Part shown: positions 17,301 to 24,738 of the stretch, one piece after another
Layout of the letters: the number at the start of each line of letters is the position of its first letter
Position numbering within the stretch: the stretch's first letter is position 1
Made by a program: the position numbers and the translations under genes
Origin: Pseudomonadota bacterium
Lineage (GTDB): Bacteria; Pseudomonadota; Alphaproteobacteria; Caulobacterales; Caulobacteraceae
Direction of reading: 5' to 3'
DNA length: 43,167 nucleotides
Assembly: GCA_963205005.1 (NCBI GenBank)
Contig: CAUJHW010000051.1
Coordinates: 1 to 43,167 of the forward strand
The notes under the pieces: generated by a model
Told to the model about the DNA's origin: nothing
Seen by the model: only the letters and a program-made list of their open reading frames with translations
Databases searched by the model: none

Positions 17301-17562
17301 CCCCGTCGCGGGACGACGAGTTCACCCGGTCGATACCCTCGATGCCGGCGACCTGGCGTTCGATCAGCTCGGTGATGCGCTCTTCGATGACCTCGGCGGA
17401 GGCCCCGCGGTAGGTGGTGGAAATGCCCACCACGGGCGGATCGACGCTGGGCAGTTCACGCACGGTGAGCGCGCTGAACGAAGCGAAGCCGACCACGCAG
17501 AGGATGATCGCCGCAACCGCCGCGAAGACCGGGCGGCGGACCGAGATGTCGGAAAGCATCAT
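14311..17562 (-). CDS. RND multidrug efflux permease (AcrB/MexF type, HAE1 family)
   Basis: 1083 residues; the inner-membrane proton-driven pump of a tripartite efflux system. The N-terminus MMLSDISVRRPVFAAVAAI is typical of HAE1 pumps. There are twelve membrane helices with two large periplasmic loops. Motif GLVVDDAIVVVENIQR in TM4 carries the proton-relay Asp pair. A glycine-rich insert (about ten Gly around residue 700) sits in the second periplasmic loop. ATG 17562 overlaps the stop of the adaptor gene upstream (ATGA), so both are co-translated. No outer-membrane TolC-type gene lies adjacent. The substrate is unknown. Confidence 0.93.
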   Translation of the reverse strand: MMLSDISVRRPVFAAVAAIILCVVGFASFSALTVRELPSVDPPVVGISTTYRGASAEVIEERITELIERQVAGIEGIDRVNSSSRDGASRISISFKLDRNLDDAANDVRDAVSRVSAQLPEQADPPQIQKANADSSPIMFLNFTSNTMDRLQLSDYAQRYLVERLSTVPGVATVGVGGAQYYSMRIWLNPDAMAARGLTVEDVESALNTQNAELPAGSLEAPTKDFTIRVARGYSTPEQFARMPIVAARSASQASGSAALGGTAATAGAAQGAIRDVASASAAQGYITRLGDIARIEEGPDERRRIFRSNGKDMVGIAITRQSQANDLEISDGVRAAIAEINAGLPKGTRIGVSVDYTEFTRHAIQEVWITMAISLAMVALVNFLFLGTARAAIIPTVVAPICILSTFIVLAPLGFSINLLTLLALVLAIGLVVDDAIVVVENIQRRIDDGEPPIVAAQRGARQVFFAVVATTVVLISVFAPLMFLPGFIGRLFVELAVSVAAAVAFSALLALSLSPMLASKLLRPAKGEGWLARNVDSAMHRLKDSYHASLEGLLGRRSVSIGASALVLVLAVAAYGVFTVLPRELTPEEDRRRASVSFSGPEGAGFDYTLAASKQVEAILQKHVANGSVDRYVFSMPRFGNSSFNSGGGNVILNDKAEGAAKITAPDLAATLNRELSSVTSVRAIVSPEGGLQRGGPGGGGGGGTSLQLIATGTDYPEIARWIQPVLAAANQNPGLARPRLDYEPTSPRVVVNIDREKAASLGISAQTIGRALETMFGSRRATTYIKNGQEYDVLLQADRDRRETEADLDRLYVRSSSGEPVPLASVVTTQVRGDTPDRPRVDRLRSISLSAQLNPGYSMGEAIAFFRAEAAKQPGQVTVKWGGGARDYLEASGSVGLAFGIALLLVFLVLAAQFESWIHPAVIMLTVPIAALGGLFGLLLFDSSINTYSQIGLIILVGIAAKNGILIVEFANQLRDEGLSIREAVIESASLRLRPIIMTSISAAAGAIPLIVWGGAGGEARKTIGVTIFFGAIFATLVTLFVVPVFYNLLARFTKSPMATARRIEAFEETERARVANAAE

Positions 17563-18800
17563 GCCGCGGGCCGCTGGCCCATCGGCCGCGTCCCTGCCGG
17601 CGCCCCGCCAGGCGCCATGGCCGGCGCGGCGCCGGGGCGCTGGCCGCCGGAGACGCGCACAGGCTGGCCGGGCTGGATCTTGTTGAGGCCGTCGGCAACG
17701 ATTCGGTCGCCGGGCTTCACGCCCTCGCGGATCTCGACGAAGCCCTGCTGGCGGACGCCGGTGACGATCGGGCGCTGCTCGACCATCGCGCCCGCCGGAC
17801 GGCCGGCCGACGCCGGGCGCTGGTGGATGACATAGACAAAGGCCGCGTCGCCCTGCACTGAGACCGCTGATTCAGGCGCGCTGGAGCTGGTCCGCTGGCC
17901 GCGCGAGACACCCACGCGCACCAGCATGCCGGGCTTCAGCCGGCCGGCCGCGTTCGGGAACTCCGCCCGGGCGGAGATAGCGCGGGTGCGTTCGTCCACC
18001 CGGGTGTCCAGCCTGGAGATCCGGCCGCTGATGGTCTCGCCGGGATAGGCATCCGTGGTCGCAAGAAGAGCCTGTCCGGGATGGAGCTGGCTCAGGTAGC
18101 GCTCGGGCACCTGGAAATCGACACGCATGACCGAGACATCGTCCAGGGTCACGATCGGCGCACCGGGATTGACCAGCGCGCCTGGGGCCACGTCGGACAG
18201 GCCGACGACGCCGGCGAAGGGCGCGCGAATGACGCGGTCGTTCTGGCGGGCCTTGGCGGCGCTGACGTCGGCCTGCGCCGCGCGCCAGGTCGCCTCGTAC
18301 TGGTCGACGGCCGCCTTGGAGGCCCAACCCTGTTCGCCCAGGGTCCGGTAGCGGTCATAGGCGCGCTTTGCCTGCACCAGCCGGGCGTCGGCCTGGGCGG
18401 TCGCCGCGCTCTGTTCGGTATCCTTGAGTTCGACCAGGATGGCGCCCCGGGCGACATGCTGTCCGTCGGTGAACCGAACCCGCTCGACCAGTTGGGTCGC
18501 CGCCGCCGTGAGGGTCACCGACTGGCGCCCCTTGGCCACGCCCAGCACCTCGATCGTGTCCTCGAAGGTCCGGGGCTGGACCACCGAGACCGAGACCAGG
18601 GTCGGACCGCCGAAGCCGCCCCGACGCGCCGCACCGCCGGGGCCGCCGGGACCGCCCGCGCCGCCGCCCTGGGACATGGCCGCGGGGCCGCCGGGACCGG
18701 CCGCGCCGGCCTTCTTGGTGAACACCTTGAGACCGCCGGCCGCAACCATGACGACAAGGACCAGGATGGCCGCGAAGAGGAAGAAATGCCGTCTGATCAA
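17559..18800 (-). CDS. RND efflux periplasmic adaptor (membrane fusion protein)
   Basis: 413 residues from TTG 18800, which has GGAG nearby and gives a clean membrane-anchor N-terminus ((M)IRRHFFLFAAILVLVVMVAAGG). The open frame continues to GTG 18878, but that extension looks non-coding. Next is a Gly/Pro/Ala-rich linker (about 30-60). Then come the AcrA/HlyD features: a lipoyl half-motif (RFTDGQHVARGAILVELKD), an alpha-hairpin, the second half-motif (RAPFAGVVGLSDVAPGALVNPGAPIVTLDD), and a beta-barrel with a membrane-proximal domain. It bridges the pump to an outer-membrane channel. First gene of the operon; a small palindrome lies upstream. Confidence 0.87.
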   Translation of the reverse strand: MIRRHFFLFAAILVLVVMVAAGGLKVFTKKAGAAGPGGPAAMSQGGGAGGPGGPGGAARRGGFGGPTLVSVSVVQPRTFEDTIEVLGVAKGRQSVTLTAAATQLVERVRFTDGQHVARGAILVELKDTEQSAATAQADARLVQAKRAYDRYRTLGEQGWASKAAVDQYEATWRAAQADVSAAKARQNDRVIRAPFAGVVGLSDVAPGALVNPGAPIVTLDDVSVMRVDFQVPERYLSQLHPGQALLATTDAYPGETISGRISRLDTRVDERTRAISARAEFPNAAGRLKPGMLVRVGVSRGQRTSSSAPESAVSVQGDAAFVYVIHQRPASAGRPAGAMVEQRPIVTGVRQQGFVEIREGVKPGDRIVADGLNKIQPGQPVRVSGGQRPGAAPAMAPGGAPAGTRPMGQRPAA

Positions 18801-18848
18801 ACCGCGGAACTCCGTCGCCTGCCCGTGTGCAGGCGATCTACTGGGAAA

Positions 18849-18862
18849 GGATAGTGCTATCC
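18849..18862. promoter_or_regulatory. Palindrome GGATAG-TG-CTATCC upstream of the RND operon (possible operator)
   Basis: A perfect 6-bp inverted repeat with a 2-nt centre lies 49-62 nt upstream of the adaptor TTG start. This is where a repressor operator of an efflux operon would be expected. No regulator gene is adjacent. It was identified by sequence symmetry only. Confidence 0.4.
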
Positions 18863-18940
18863 GGCCGTCTCCATACACGCGGCCGGGTGACAGGAGGATG
18901 GCTGTCCGTTACCGCGCTGAAACGTGACCCGACAAAACAA

Positions 18941-18966
18941 TCGGGCGCCCTGTACGGGGCGCCCGA
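18941..18966 (-). terminator. Rho-independent terminator of the class II aldolase gene
   Basis: TCGGGCGCCC and GGGCGCCCGA form a perfect 10-bp stem with a 6-nt loop. Read on the minus strand it is followed by TTGTTTTGT. It lies 26 nt beyond the aldolase stop codon, a textbook intrinsic terminator. Confidence 0.82.
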
Positions 18967-18992
18967 TGACATAAAGCGCTGATCTGGAAGGC

Positions 18993-19763
18993 TCAGGCGT
19001 CGTAGCCAGGCAGTTCCCGGTCGAGTTTCCGCAGGCAGGCGGGCCAGGCGAGCGCGCCGCCGATGCCGCGGGCCACCTGAGACCGGACTTCCGCCTGAGA
19101 GGCTTCCGGGGCGATCAGGACGTTGTTACGCCCTGCCGTCATGGCCATCACCTGCATGGTGCAGGCGCGCTCCAGATAATACATGTTCACCCAGCAGTTC
19201 GCAGCCGTGTCGCCCACGGTCAGCGTCCCATGGTTCTTCAGCAACATCATGGTCTTGTCGCCGATATCGGCCACCAGCCGCTCACGCTCGTCATGGTTCA
19301 GGGCGATGCCCTCGTAGTCATGGTACGCCAGCCGGGGCAGGCAGATCAGCGCATGCTGCGACAGGGGCAGCAGGCCATCCTTCTGGGCCGCAACAGCGAC
19401 GCCCTGGTCGGAATGAAGGTGCATCACGTACTTGGCGTCCTCGCGGGCGGCATGGATCGCCGAGTGGATCGTGAAGCCCGCCGGATTGATGAAATAGGGC
19501 GTGTCCTGGAGGATGTTGCCGTCCAGATCGATCTTCACCAGCGATGAGGCGGTGATCTCCTCGAACAGCAAGCCGTACGGGTTGATCAGGAAATGATGTT
19601 CCGGCCCGGGAATCCGCGCCGAGATGTGGGTGTAGATCAGGTCATCCCAACCGTGCAGCGCCACCAGCCGGTAGAGGGCGGCCAGGTCGACCCGCGCCTG
19701 CCATTCCTCCGCGCTCACCTTGCCCTGCAACGAAACGACGCCTGCGACCGAACCGTCCGCCAT
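18993..19763 (-). CDS. Class II aldolase/adducin family protein
   Basis: 256 residues from ATG 19763, which has GGGAG 7 nt upstream; the longer open frame is not supported. The family comprises zinc-dependent aldolases and epimerases (fuculose-1-phosphate aldolase type) and adducin heads. Metal-ligand candidates are the HLHSD segment and the His in LLKNHGTLTVG. LYRLVALHGWDDLIYTHISARIPG at the N-terminus is typical of the subgroup annotated only as class II aldolase/adducin. The true substrate is unknown. It ends at a strong terminator; upstream on the same strand is selU, 25 nt away, so the two may be co-transcribed. Confidence 0.85.
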   Translation of the reverse strand: MADGSVAGVVSLQGKVSAEEWQARVDLAALYRLVALHGWDDLIYTHISARIPGPEHHFLINPYGLLFEEITASSLVKIDLDGNILQDTPYFINPAGFTIHSAIHAAREDAKYVMHLHSDQGVAVAAQKDGLLPLSQHALICLPRLAYHDYEGIALNHDERERLVADIGDKTMMLLKNHGTLTVGDTAANCWVNMYYLERACTMQVMAMTAGRNNVLIAPEASQAEVRSQVARGIGGALAWPACLRKLDRELPGYDA

Positions 19764-19788
19764 GGCCAACTCCCTCATCTCTGTTGCC

Positions 19789-20874
19789 TCAAGAGTCGCC
19801 CCGCGGGACGCCATCGTCAAGCGTGGCGGCCAGGCGCGCCACGGAGTCGGCTGCGGCGGCCCGGCTGGCGGGATCGGTCGGGTCCAGCGAGACCTCGCCC
19901 AGCAGCGGGCGATCGTGCTTGCGGCTGGAGCGGTCGTAGGCGGGGTCATAGTGAAGCGCCATGACCGCCTCGGCCAGTTCGGCGAAGTTCCCGGCGTCGA
20001 TCATCGACTGCCACAGGACCCGGCGCTCGCGGCTGGGCTGCACCGGCATCCGGTCGATCGCGGCGCCGAGGGCCGCATGGTCGGCGATCATGTCGCCATA
20101 GGCCTCGACCAGATAGCGCGCGCGTTCCGGACGGCCCGCGCTCAGTTCGATCCGCGGCGCGAGCGCCAGCCGGGTCCACAGGGCGGGTGGCACCATGCGG
20201 TCGCCGATCTTGCTCGATTCTGCCTCGGCGATCACCGGCCGGGCCGGATCGAGAGCGTCCAGCGCCTGCAGCAGTTCGGTCTCGAACAGTTTCTGGGTGG
20301 GTTGCGGCCGACCGGCGAACCCGCCGAACAGCGAGCCGCGATGCCGGGCGAGCCCCTCGAGGTCCAGGGTCTGGAACCCGCGCTGCGCCATGAGGCCCAG
20401 CACCTCGGTCTTGGCCGACCCCGTGTGGCCGTCCAGCAGGATGAAATCCAGCCCTAGATCCTGGTCGTAGAGCCTCGCCGTCACGGCCCGCCGGTAGGTG
20501 CGATACCCGCCGTCCAGCACCGTCGTGCGCCACCCGACCTGATCGAGGATGATCGCCATGGAATTGGACCGCATGCCGCCCCGCCAGCAGTAGATCAGCG
20601 GCGCGAAGCCGCCCTCGCGGTCGGAAAGCGCCTCTTCCAGGTGACGGGCGACATTGCGGGCGACATGGGCCGCGCCCAGCCGCCGGGCCTTGAAGCGGGA
20701 GTCCTGAACGTAGATCGTGCCCACCTCGGCCCGCTCCGCGTCCGTGAGCACCGGCAGGTTCACCGCGCCCGGAAGGTGATCCTGCGCGAACTCGCCCGGA
20801 CTGCGGACGTCGATCACCATGTCGAATCGCGCCAGGGCGGCTGGCGTGACGTCCTGTGTCACCTGCACGGTCAT
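19789..20874 (-). CDS. selU: tRNA 2-selenouridine synthase
   Basis: A 361-residue enzyme (SelU, also MnmH/YbbB) that converts 2-thiouridine at the wobble position of some tRNAs into 2-selenouridine, via a geranylated intermediate and selenophosphate. Residues 1-130 form a rhodanese domain with catalytic Cys96 in YCWRGGMRS. Residues about 140-361 form a P-loop domain with Walker A DGHTGSAKTE (148-157). QTLDLEGLARHRGSLFGGF and the ESSKIGDRMVP segment are family signatures. It is divergent from selD, which makes its selenium donor. A symmetric -10 element lies between them and the ATG has no ribosome site, suggesting a near-leaderless message. Confidence 0.93.
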   Translation of the reverse strand: MTVQVTQDVTPAALARFDMVIDVRSPGEFAQDHLPGAVNLPVLTDAERAEVGTIYVQDSRFKARRLGAAHVARNVARHLEEALSDREGGFAPLIYCWRGGMRSNSMAIILDQVGWRTTVLDGGYRTYRRAVTARLYDQDLGLDFILLDGHTGSAKTEVLGLMAQRGFQTLDLEGLARHRGSLFGGFAGRPQPTQKLFETELLQALDALDPARPVIAEAESSKIGDRMVPPALWTRLALAPRIELSAGRPERARYLVEAYGDMIADHAALGAAIDRMPVQPSRERRVLWQSMIDAGNFAELAEAVMALHYDPAYDRSSRKHDRPLLGEVSLDPTDPASRAAAADSVARLAATLDDGVPRGDS

Positions 20875-20880
20875 GGCGGT

Positions 20881-20888
20881 GCTATAGC
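20881..20888. promoter_or_regulatory. Symmetric -10 element GCTATAGC between selU and selD
   Basis: A perfect 8-bp palindrome sits between the divergent start codons (selU ATG at 20874, selD ATG at 20913). It resembles the Caulobacter-type -10 on both strands, so it could start transcription both ways. No good -35 is visible on either side. Confidence 0.4.
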
Positions 20889-20912
20889 CTGTATCGCGCT
20901 TCTGGAGAGCCC

Positions 20913-21968
20913 ATGTCTGAGACGGTCCGCCTCACTTCTCTCGCCCACGGCGGCGGCTGCGGCTGCAAGCTGGCCCCCGCCGTCCTGCGCGAGATCATGG
21001 CCAGCATGCCGGCCGCCGCGGCCTTCCCCAACCTGATGGTCGGAACGGAGACCTCGGACGACGCTGCGGTCTGGCGCCTGAACGACAGCCAGGCGCTGGT
21101 GGCCACCACCGATTTCTTCATGCCCATGGTCGACGATCCGTTCGACTTCGGCCGCATCGCGGCGACCAACGCCCTGTCCGACGTCTACGCCATGGGCGGG
21201 ACGCCGATCATGGCCCTGGCCATCGTCGGCATGCCGGTCTCGAAACTCGACCCCGCCACGATCGGCGCGGTCCTCGCCGGCGGCGCTTCAGTGTGCGCCG
21301 CAGCCGGCGTGCCTGTCGCAGGGGGGCACTCCATCGACAGCGTCGAGCCGATCTATGGACTGGTCGCGCTGGGTCTGGTGCACCCGGACCGGGTGCTGAC
21401 CAACCGGGCGGGCCGGGCGGGCGACATTCTGATCCTGACAAAGCCCCTCGGCGTCGGCGTGCTGAGCGCGGCGTTCAAGCAGGACCGGCTGGACGACGCC
21501 GGGTATGCGGCGCTGATCCGGACCACGACCCAGTTGAACGTCATCGGCCGCGATCTGCCTGACAGGCCGGGCATCCATGCTGTGACTGACGTGACCGGCT
21601 TCGGCCTGCTGGGCCACGCCCTGGAGATGGCGCAGGGCGGCGGACTGGTCGCCGAGATCCTCGCCGACAGCGCGGCGATCCTGCCGGGGGTCGAGGGGCT
21701 TCTTCGCGACGGCGTCCGGACCGGCGCCTCGGGCCGCAACTGGGACAGCTATGGCGCGCACGTGACCCTGCCCGGCGACCTCGCGGGCTGGCAGCGCGAC
21801 CTGCTGACCGATCCGCAGACCAGTGGCGGCCTGCTGATCGCCGTGGCCGAGGAGGCCGCCGAGGGTGTCCTGGCGCTGGCGCGTTCCCGGGGCTTCGCCG
21901 ACGCCCGGGCCGTGGGCCGCCTCGTGTCTGCCGGTCCCGACGCCGCGCCAGGCGTGCGCGTCATCTAG
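20913..21968 (+). CDS. selD: Selenide, water dikinase (selenophosphate synthetase)
   Basis: 351 residues from ATG 20913. The enzyme makes selenophosphate from selenide and ATP. The N-terminal catalytic motif is GGGCGCK, with C16 and K19 matching the essential Cys and Lys of E. coli SelD (C17, K20). The codon is TGC, so this is the cysteine form and not a selenoprotein. TDFFMPMVDDPFDFGRIAATNALSDVYAMGG is the conserved metal- and ATP-binding stretch, and DVTGFGLLGHALEM is also diagnostic. It is paired divergently with selU. selA and selB are not in this window. Its stop codon shares CTAG with that of convergent glpK. Confidence 0.95.
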   Translation: MSETVRLTSLAHGGGCGCKLAPAVLREIMASMPAAAAFPNLMVGTETSDDAAVWRLNDSQALVATTDFFMPMVDDPFDFGRIAATNALSDVYAMGGTPIMALAIVGMPVSKLDPATIGAVLAGGASVCAAAGVPVAGGHSIDSVEPIYGLVALGLVHPDRVLTNRAGRAGDILILTKPLGVGVLSAAFKQDRLDDAGYAALIRTTTQLNVIGRDLPDRPGIHAVTDVTGFGLLGHALEMAQGGGLVAEILADSAAILPGVEGLLRDGVRTGASGRNWDSYGAHVTLPGDLAGWQRDLLTDPQTSGGLLIAVAEEAAEGVLALARSRGFADARAVGRLVSAGPDAAPGVRVI

Positions 21969-23461
21969 CCGTTGCGGACCCGGGCCACCGCGTCCAGCCA
22001 GCGGGCATAGGCGCGCTCGCGCCGGTCTACCGACAGGTCCGGCGCGAAACCTTCGGTGGTGGGCCGGGACGCCGCGGCCTCTTCCACGTCGCGGTAGATA
22101 CCGGCGGCTACCCCGGCAAACAGGGCCGCGCCCAGCGCCGTGGTTTCCTGGTAGGTCGCACGGCAGACGCCAATGCCCGTGAGGTCGGACAGACGCTGGC
22201 TGAACCACGCACTGCGCGCCATGCCGCCGTCGATCCGCAGTTCGACATCGCCCCTGAACGCCGCCGGCGCATCGGCGCGCATGGCCTCGATCAGGTCGCG
22301 GGTCTGCAGGGCGCAGGCGTCGAACGCGGCGCGGGAAATCTCGGCCAGGCCCGCGTCGCGGGTCAGCCCGAACAGGGCCCCGCGGGCGCCGGCGTCCCAC
22401 CAGGGCGCGCCCAGGCCGGTGAACGCCGGGACCAGCACCACCCCGAGTTCGTCGTTGGCCTTCTGCGCGAGCGCTTCGGCCGCCTGCGGCCCACCCTGCA
22501 GGCCCAGCCCCTCGCCCAGCCACTGGATCGCCGCCCCGGCGATGAAGATCGCGCCTTCCAGCGCATAGGTTGTCCGCCCGCCGACCTGGGCCGCGATCGT
22601 CGTGAGCAGACGCGCCTCCGAGACAGGCGCCGTCTCGCCCGTGTTGACGAGCATGAAGCAGCCGGTGCCGTAGGTGGCCTTCATCTCGCCGGGCCGGATA
22701 CAGCCCTGCCCCATCAGCGCCGCCTGCTGGTCGCCGGCGACACCGCGGATCGGGATCGCCCGCCCCAGGATCCCCGGTTCGGTCTCGCCAAAGTCGGCGG
22801 CGCAGTCGCGGACCTGGGGCAGCATCGACAGCGGAACATTCAGCATCTCGCCCATCTCGCCCGACCACTTCCCGGCGCGGATGTCGTACAGCAGGGTGCG
22901 CGAGGCGTTGGTGGCGTCGGTCGCGTGGACCCGCCCGCCGGTCAGTTTCCAGATCAGCCAGCTGTCGATGGTCCCCGCCAGCAGTTCGCCCGCCACGGCC
23001 GCCTGGCGCGCGCCGGGAACCTCATCCAGCAACCAGGCCAGCTTGGTCCCGGAAAAGTAGGGATCGAGCAGCAGGCCGGTGATCCGCGTCACCCGGTCTT
23101 CCCGTCCTGCGTCGCGCAGTTGCGCACACAGCGCCTCGGTGCGCCGGTCCTGCCAGACGATGGCGTTGTGGATCGGCCGTCCGCTCACGCGGTCCCAGAC
23201 GACCACCGTCTCGCGCTGGTTGGTGATCCCGATCGCGGCCACGTCGGCAAGCGAGACGCCCGCCTTGTCGACCGCCTCGTTAAGCACCGCGACGGCGGCG
23301 TCGAAGATCTCATCGGCGTCGTGTTCGACCCAGCCGTCACTCGGATAATGCTGGTGCAACGGCCGCCCGGCCTCGGCCAGCGCCGTCCCGTCCGCCGTGA
23401 ACAGGATGGCCCGTGTGCTGGTGGTGCCCTGGTCGAGCGCCAGGATCAGAGGCTGCGCCAT
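21965..23461 (-). CDS. glpK: Glycerol kinase
   Basis: A 498-residue FGGY-family sugar kinase that phosphorylates glycerol to sn-glycerol 3-phosphate. The phosphate-binding loop LALDQGTTSTRAI is at residues 8-20. GITNQRETVVVWDR, YFSGTKLAWLLD and GRTTYALEGAIFIAGAAIQWL are all glycerol-kinase-specific blocks. Full length. There is no glpF, glpD or glpR next to it, so it stands apart from a glycerol operon. AAGGA precedes the ATG by about 8 nt. Confidence 0.95.
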   Translation of the reverse strand: MAQPLILALDQGTTSTRAILFTADGTALAEAGRPLHQHYPSDGWVEHDADEIFDAAVAVLNEAVDKAGVSLADVAAIGITNQRETVVVWDRVSGRPIHNAIVWQDRRTEALCAQLRDAGREDRVTRITGLLLDPYFSGTKLAWLLDEVPGARQAAVAGELLAGTIDSWLIWKLTGGRVHATDATNASRTLLYDIRAGKWSGEMGEMLNVPLSMLPQVRDCAADFGETEPGILGRAIPIRGVAGDQQAALMGQGCIRPGEMKATYGTGCFMLVNTGETAPVSEARLLTTIAAQVGGRTTYALEGAIFIAGAAIQWLGEGLGLQGGPQAAEALAQKANDELGVVLVPAFTGLGAPWWDAGARGALFGLTRDAGLAEISRAAFDACALQTRDLIEAMRADAPAAFRGDVELRIDGGMARSAWFSQRLSDLTGIGVCRATYQETTALGAALFAGVAAGIYRDVEEAAASRPTTEGFAPDLSVDRRERAYARWLDAVARVRNG

Positions 23462-23543
23462 AGTGTCTCGTTCCTTCCCCTGGATTGGAGCTTAAGCATG
23501 TCTTCATTGCCAGCCTCCATCCTGAGCCTAGCCGCGTTCGCTT

Positions 23544-23549
23544 TAGAAT
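23544..23549 (+). promoter_or_regulatory. Candidate -10 (TAGAAT) of the first DUF2336 gene
   Basis: TAGAAT, a 5/6 match to TATAAT, sits 27 nt before ATG 23576 in a relatively AT-rich stretch with unusual codons. This argues that the stretch is promoter, not coding. No clear -35 is seen. Confidence 0.3.
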
Positions 23550-23575
23550 GGAGGGATCCGGCATTGAACCTCGCG

Positions 23576-24688
23576 ATGAACAGCGAAAGTCTGTTCGACC
23601 TCGCAAAGAGCCGTCAGCCGGCTGACCGGGAACGCCTCCTGCTGGCGATCGCGGACCTGTGCGACTCGCCGCACGCCGGCGTGGCCATGAAGACGCCGGC
23701 CATCCAGGCCCTGCTCTCGTCCATCTTCATGAGCCTTGTGGTCGAAGCCGAGCGGGACATACGCCATCGGCTGTCGCGCAAGCTCTCGTCCGCGGAATGG
23801 GCGCCGAACGCCCTGATCAACGTGCTGGCGCTGGACGACATCGAGATCGCCCGCCCGATCATCGCCCACAGCCCGGTGCTGAAGGAGCTCGATCTCGTGC
23901 GCCTGCTGGTCGAGGCCACGATCGAGCACCAGATCGAGGTCGCCCGCCGCCCGCAGCTGACCCAGACCGTCGTCGCCGCCATCCTGGAACAGGCCGAACC
24001 GGCGGTTCTGACGGCGCTGGCGGGCAACTACACCGCGGAACTCTCGCCGTCAGACATGGCCGAGCTGGTCGAGGCTTCGCGCCAGATCGCGGCGATGCGG
24101 TCGCCGCTGACCCAGCACCCGATGCTGACCGGCCAGCTCGCCAAGCGCCTGTACCTCTGGGTCGGCCTGGCCCTGCGCCAGGGACTGACCGACCGCTTCC
24201 GGCTGGATGTCTCGCTCCTTGACGAAGCCCTCGCCGCCTCGGTGAACGAGGCCCACCACAGTCTCGCCACGGACGCGACACCCCGCACCCAGCGGGAGGG
24301 CGAGCGCGAGGTCATGGAACAGCGGCTGATCGACAAGCTCTACAACGCTGGACAGCTACGGCCGGCCTACCTCGTCCGGGCGCTGCGCGAGGGCCGTCTC
24401 GGCCTGTTCGCCACCGCCCTTGCGATGCTGGGTCGCTTCGACGCCGCGCATGTTCACGCGACGCTGGACTCCGAGCGTCCGGAACTGCTGGCTCTGGCCT
24501 GCGCCGCCGTCGGCATCGACCGCAGCGTGTTCCCGGACATCCTCGACATGACCCGCAAGCTCAACAATGGCCGACCGGGCGGCGGCGTCGAGGGCACGCG
24601 CAAGGCCTCGGTCGCCTTCGCGCCGGTATCCCAGGAAGTGGCCGGGGCGGCGTTCCGGCAGGCGGCGCGGGCGCTCGTGACCCCCTGA
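23576..24688 (+). CDS. DUF2336 domain-containing protein
   Basis: 370 residues from ATG 23576. A longer frame from ATG 23498 has a better ribosome site (GGAG). It uses codons rare here (CTA, TTA, TCA, AGG) and covers a -10-like TAGAAT, so I prefer the shorter form. The protein is all-helical with HEAT-like repeats (LALDDIEIARPIIAHSPVLKELDLVRLL and VARRPQLTQTVVAAILEQ). This is the DUF2336 signature found mainly in Alphaproteobacteria. There is no catalytic motif, signal peptide or membrane helix. The function is unestablished; a scaffold or partner-binding role is a guess. A second DUF2336 gene lies at 26899-28038. Confidence 0.8.
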   Translation: MNSESLFDLAKSRQPADRERLLLAIADLCDSPHAGVAMKTPAIQALLSSIFMSLVVEAERDIRHRLSRKLSSAEWAPNALINVLALDDIEIARPIIAHSPVLKELDLVRLLVEATIEHQIEVARRPQLTQTVVAAILEQAEPAVLTALAGNYTAELSPSDMAELVEASRQIAAMRSPLTQHPMLTGQLAKRLYLWVGLALRQGLTDRFRLDVSLLDEALAASVNEAHHSLATDATPRTQREGEREVMEQRLIDKLYNAGQLRPAYLVRALREGRLGLFATALAMLGRFDAAHVHATLDSERPELLALACAAVGIDRSVFPDILDMTRKLNNGRPGGGVEGTRKASVAFAPVSQEVAGAAFRQAARALVTP

Positions 24689-24701
24689 ACCCAACGCGCG
24701 T

Positions 24702-24730
24702 TTGACACGGAGCCGCGCATCGGCATTTCT
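24702..24730 (+). promoter_or_regulatory. Candidate nadK promoter
   Basis: A perfect -35 TTGACA (24702-24707) is followed after 17 nt by a poor -10 (ATTTCT). The predicted start falls next to the ATG at 24739, so the message would be leaderless or nearly so. Confidence 0.35.
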
Positions 24731-24738
24731 GACCGCCG

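Noticed and set aside
14797..17835. A 1012-residue open frame on the plus strand, antisense to the RND pump
   Set aside because: It mirrors the codon structure of the RND genes; the translation is rich in His, Arg, Gly and Asp with no domain. The RND frame has full family similarity.
20913..20970. SelD as a selenoprotein
   Set aside because: The active-site codon is TGC (Cys), not TGA.
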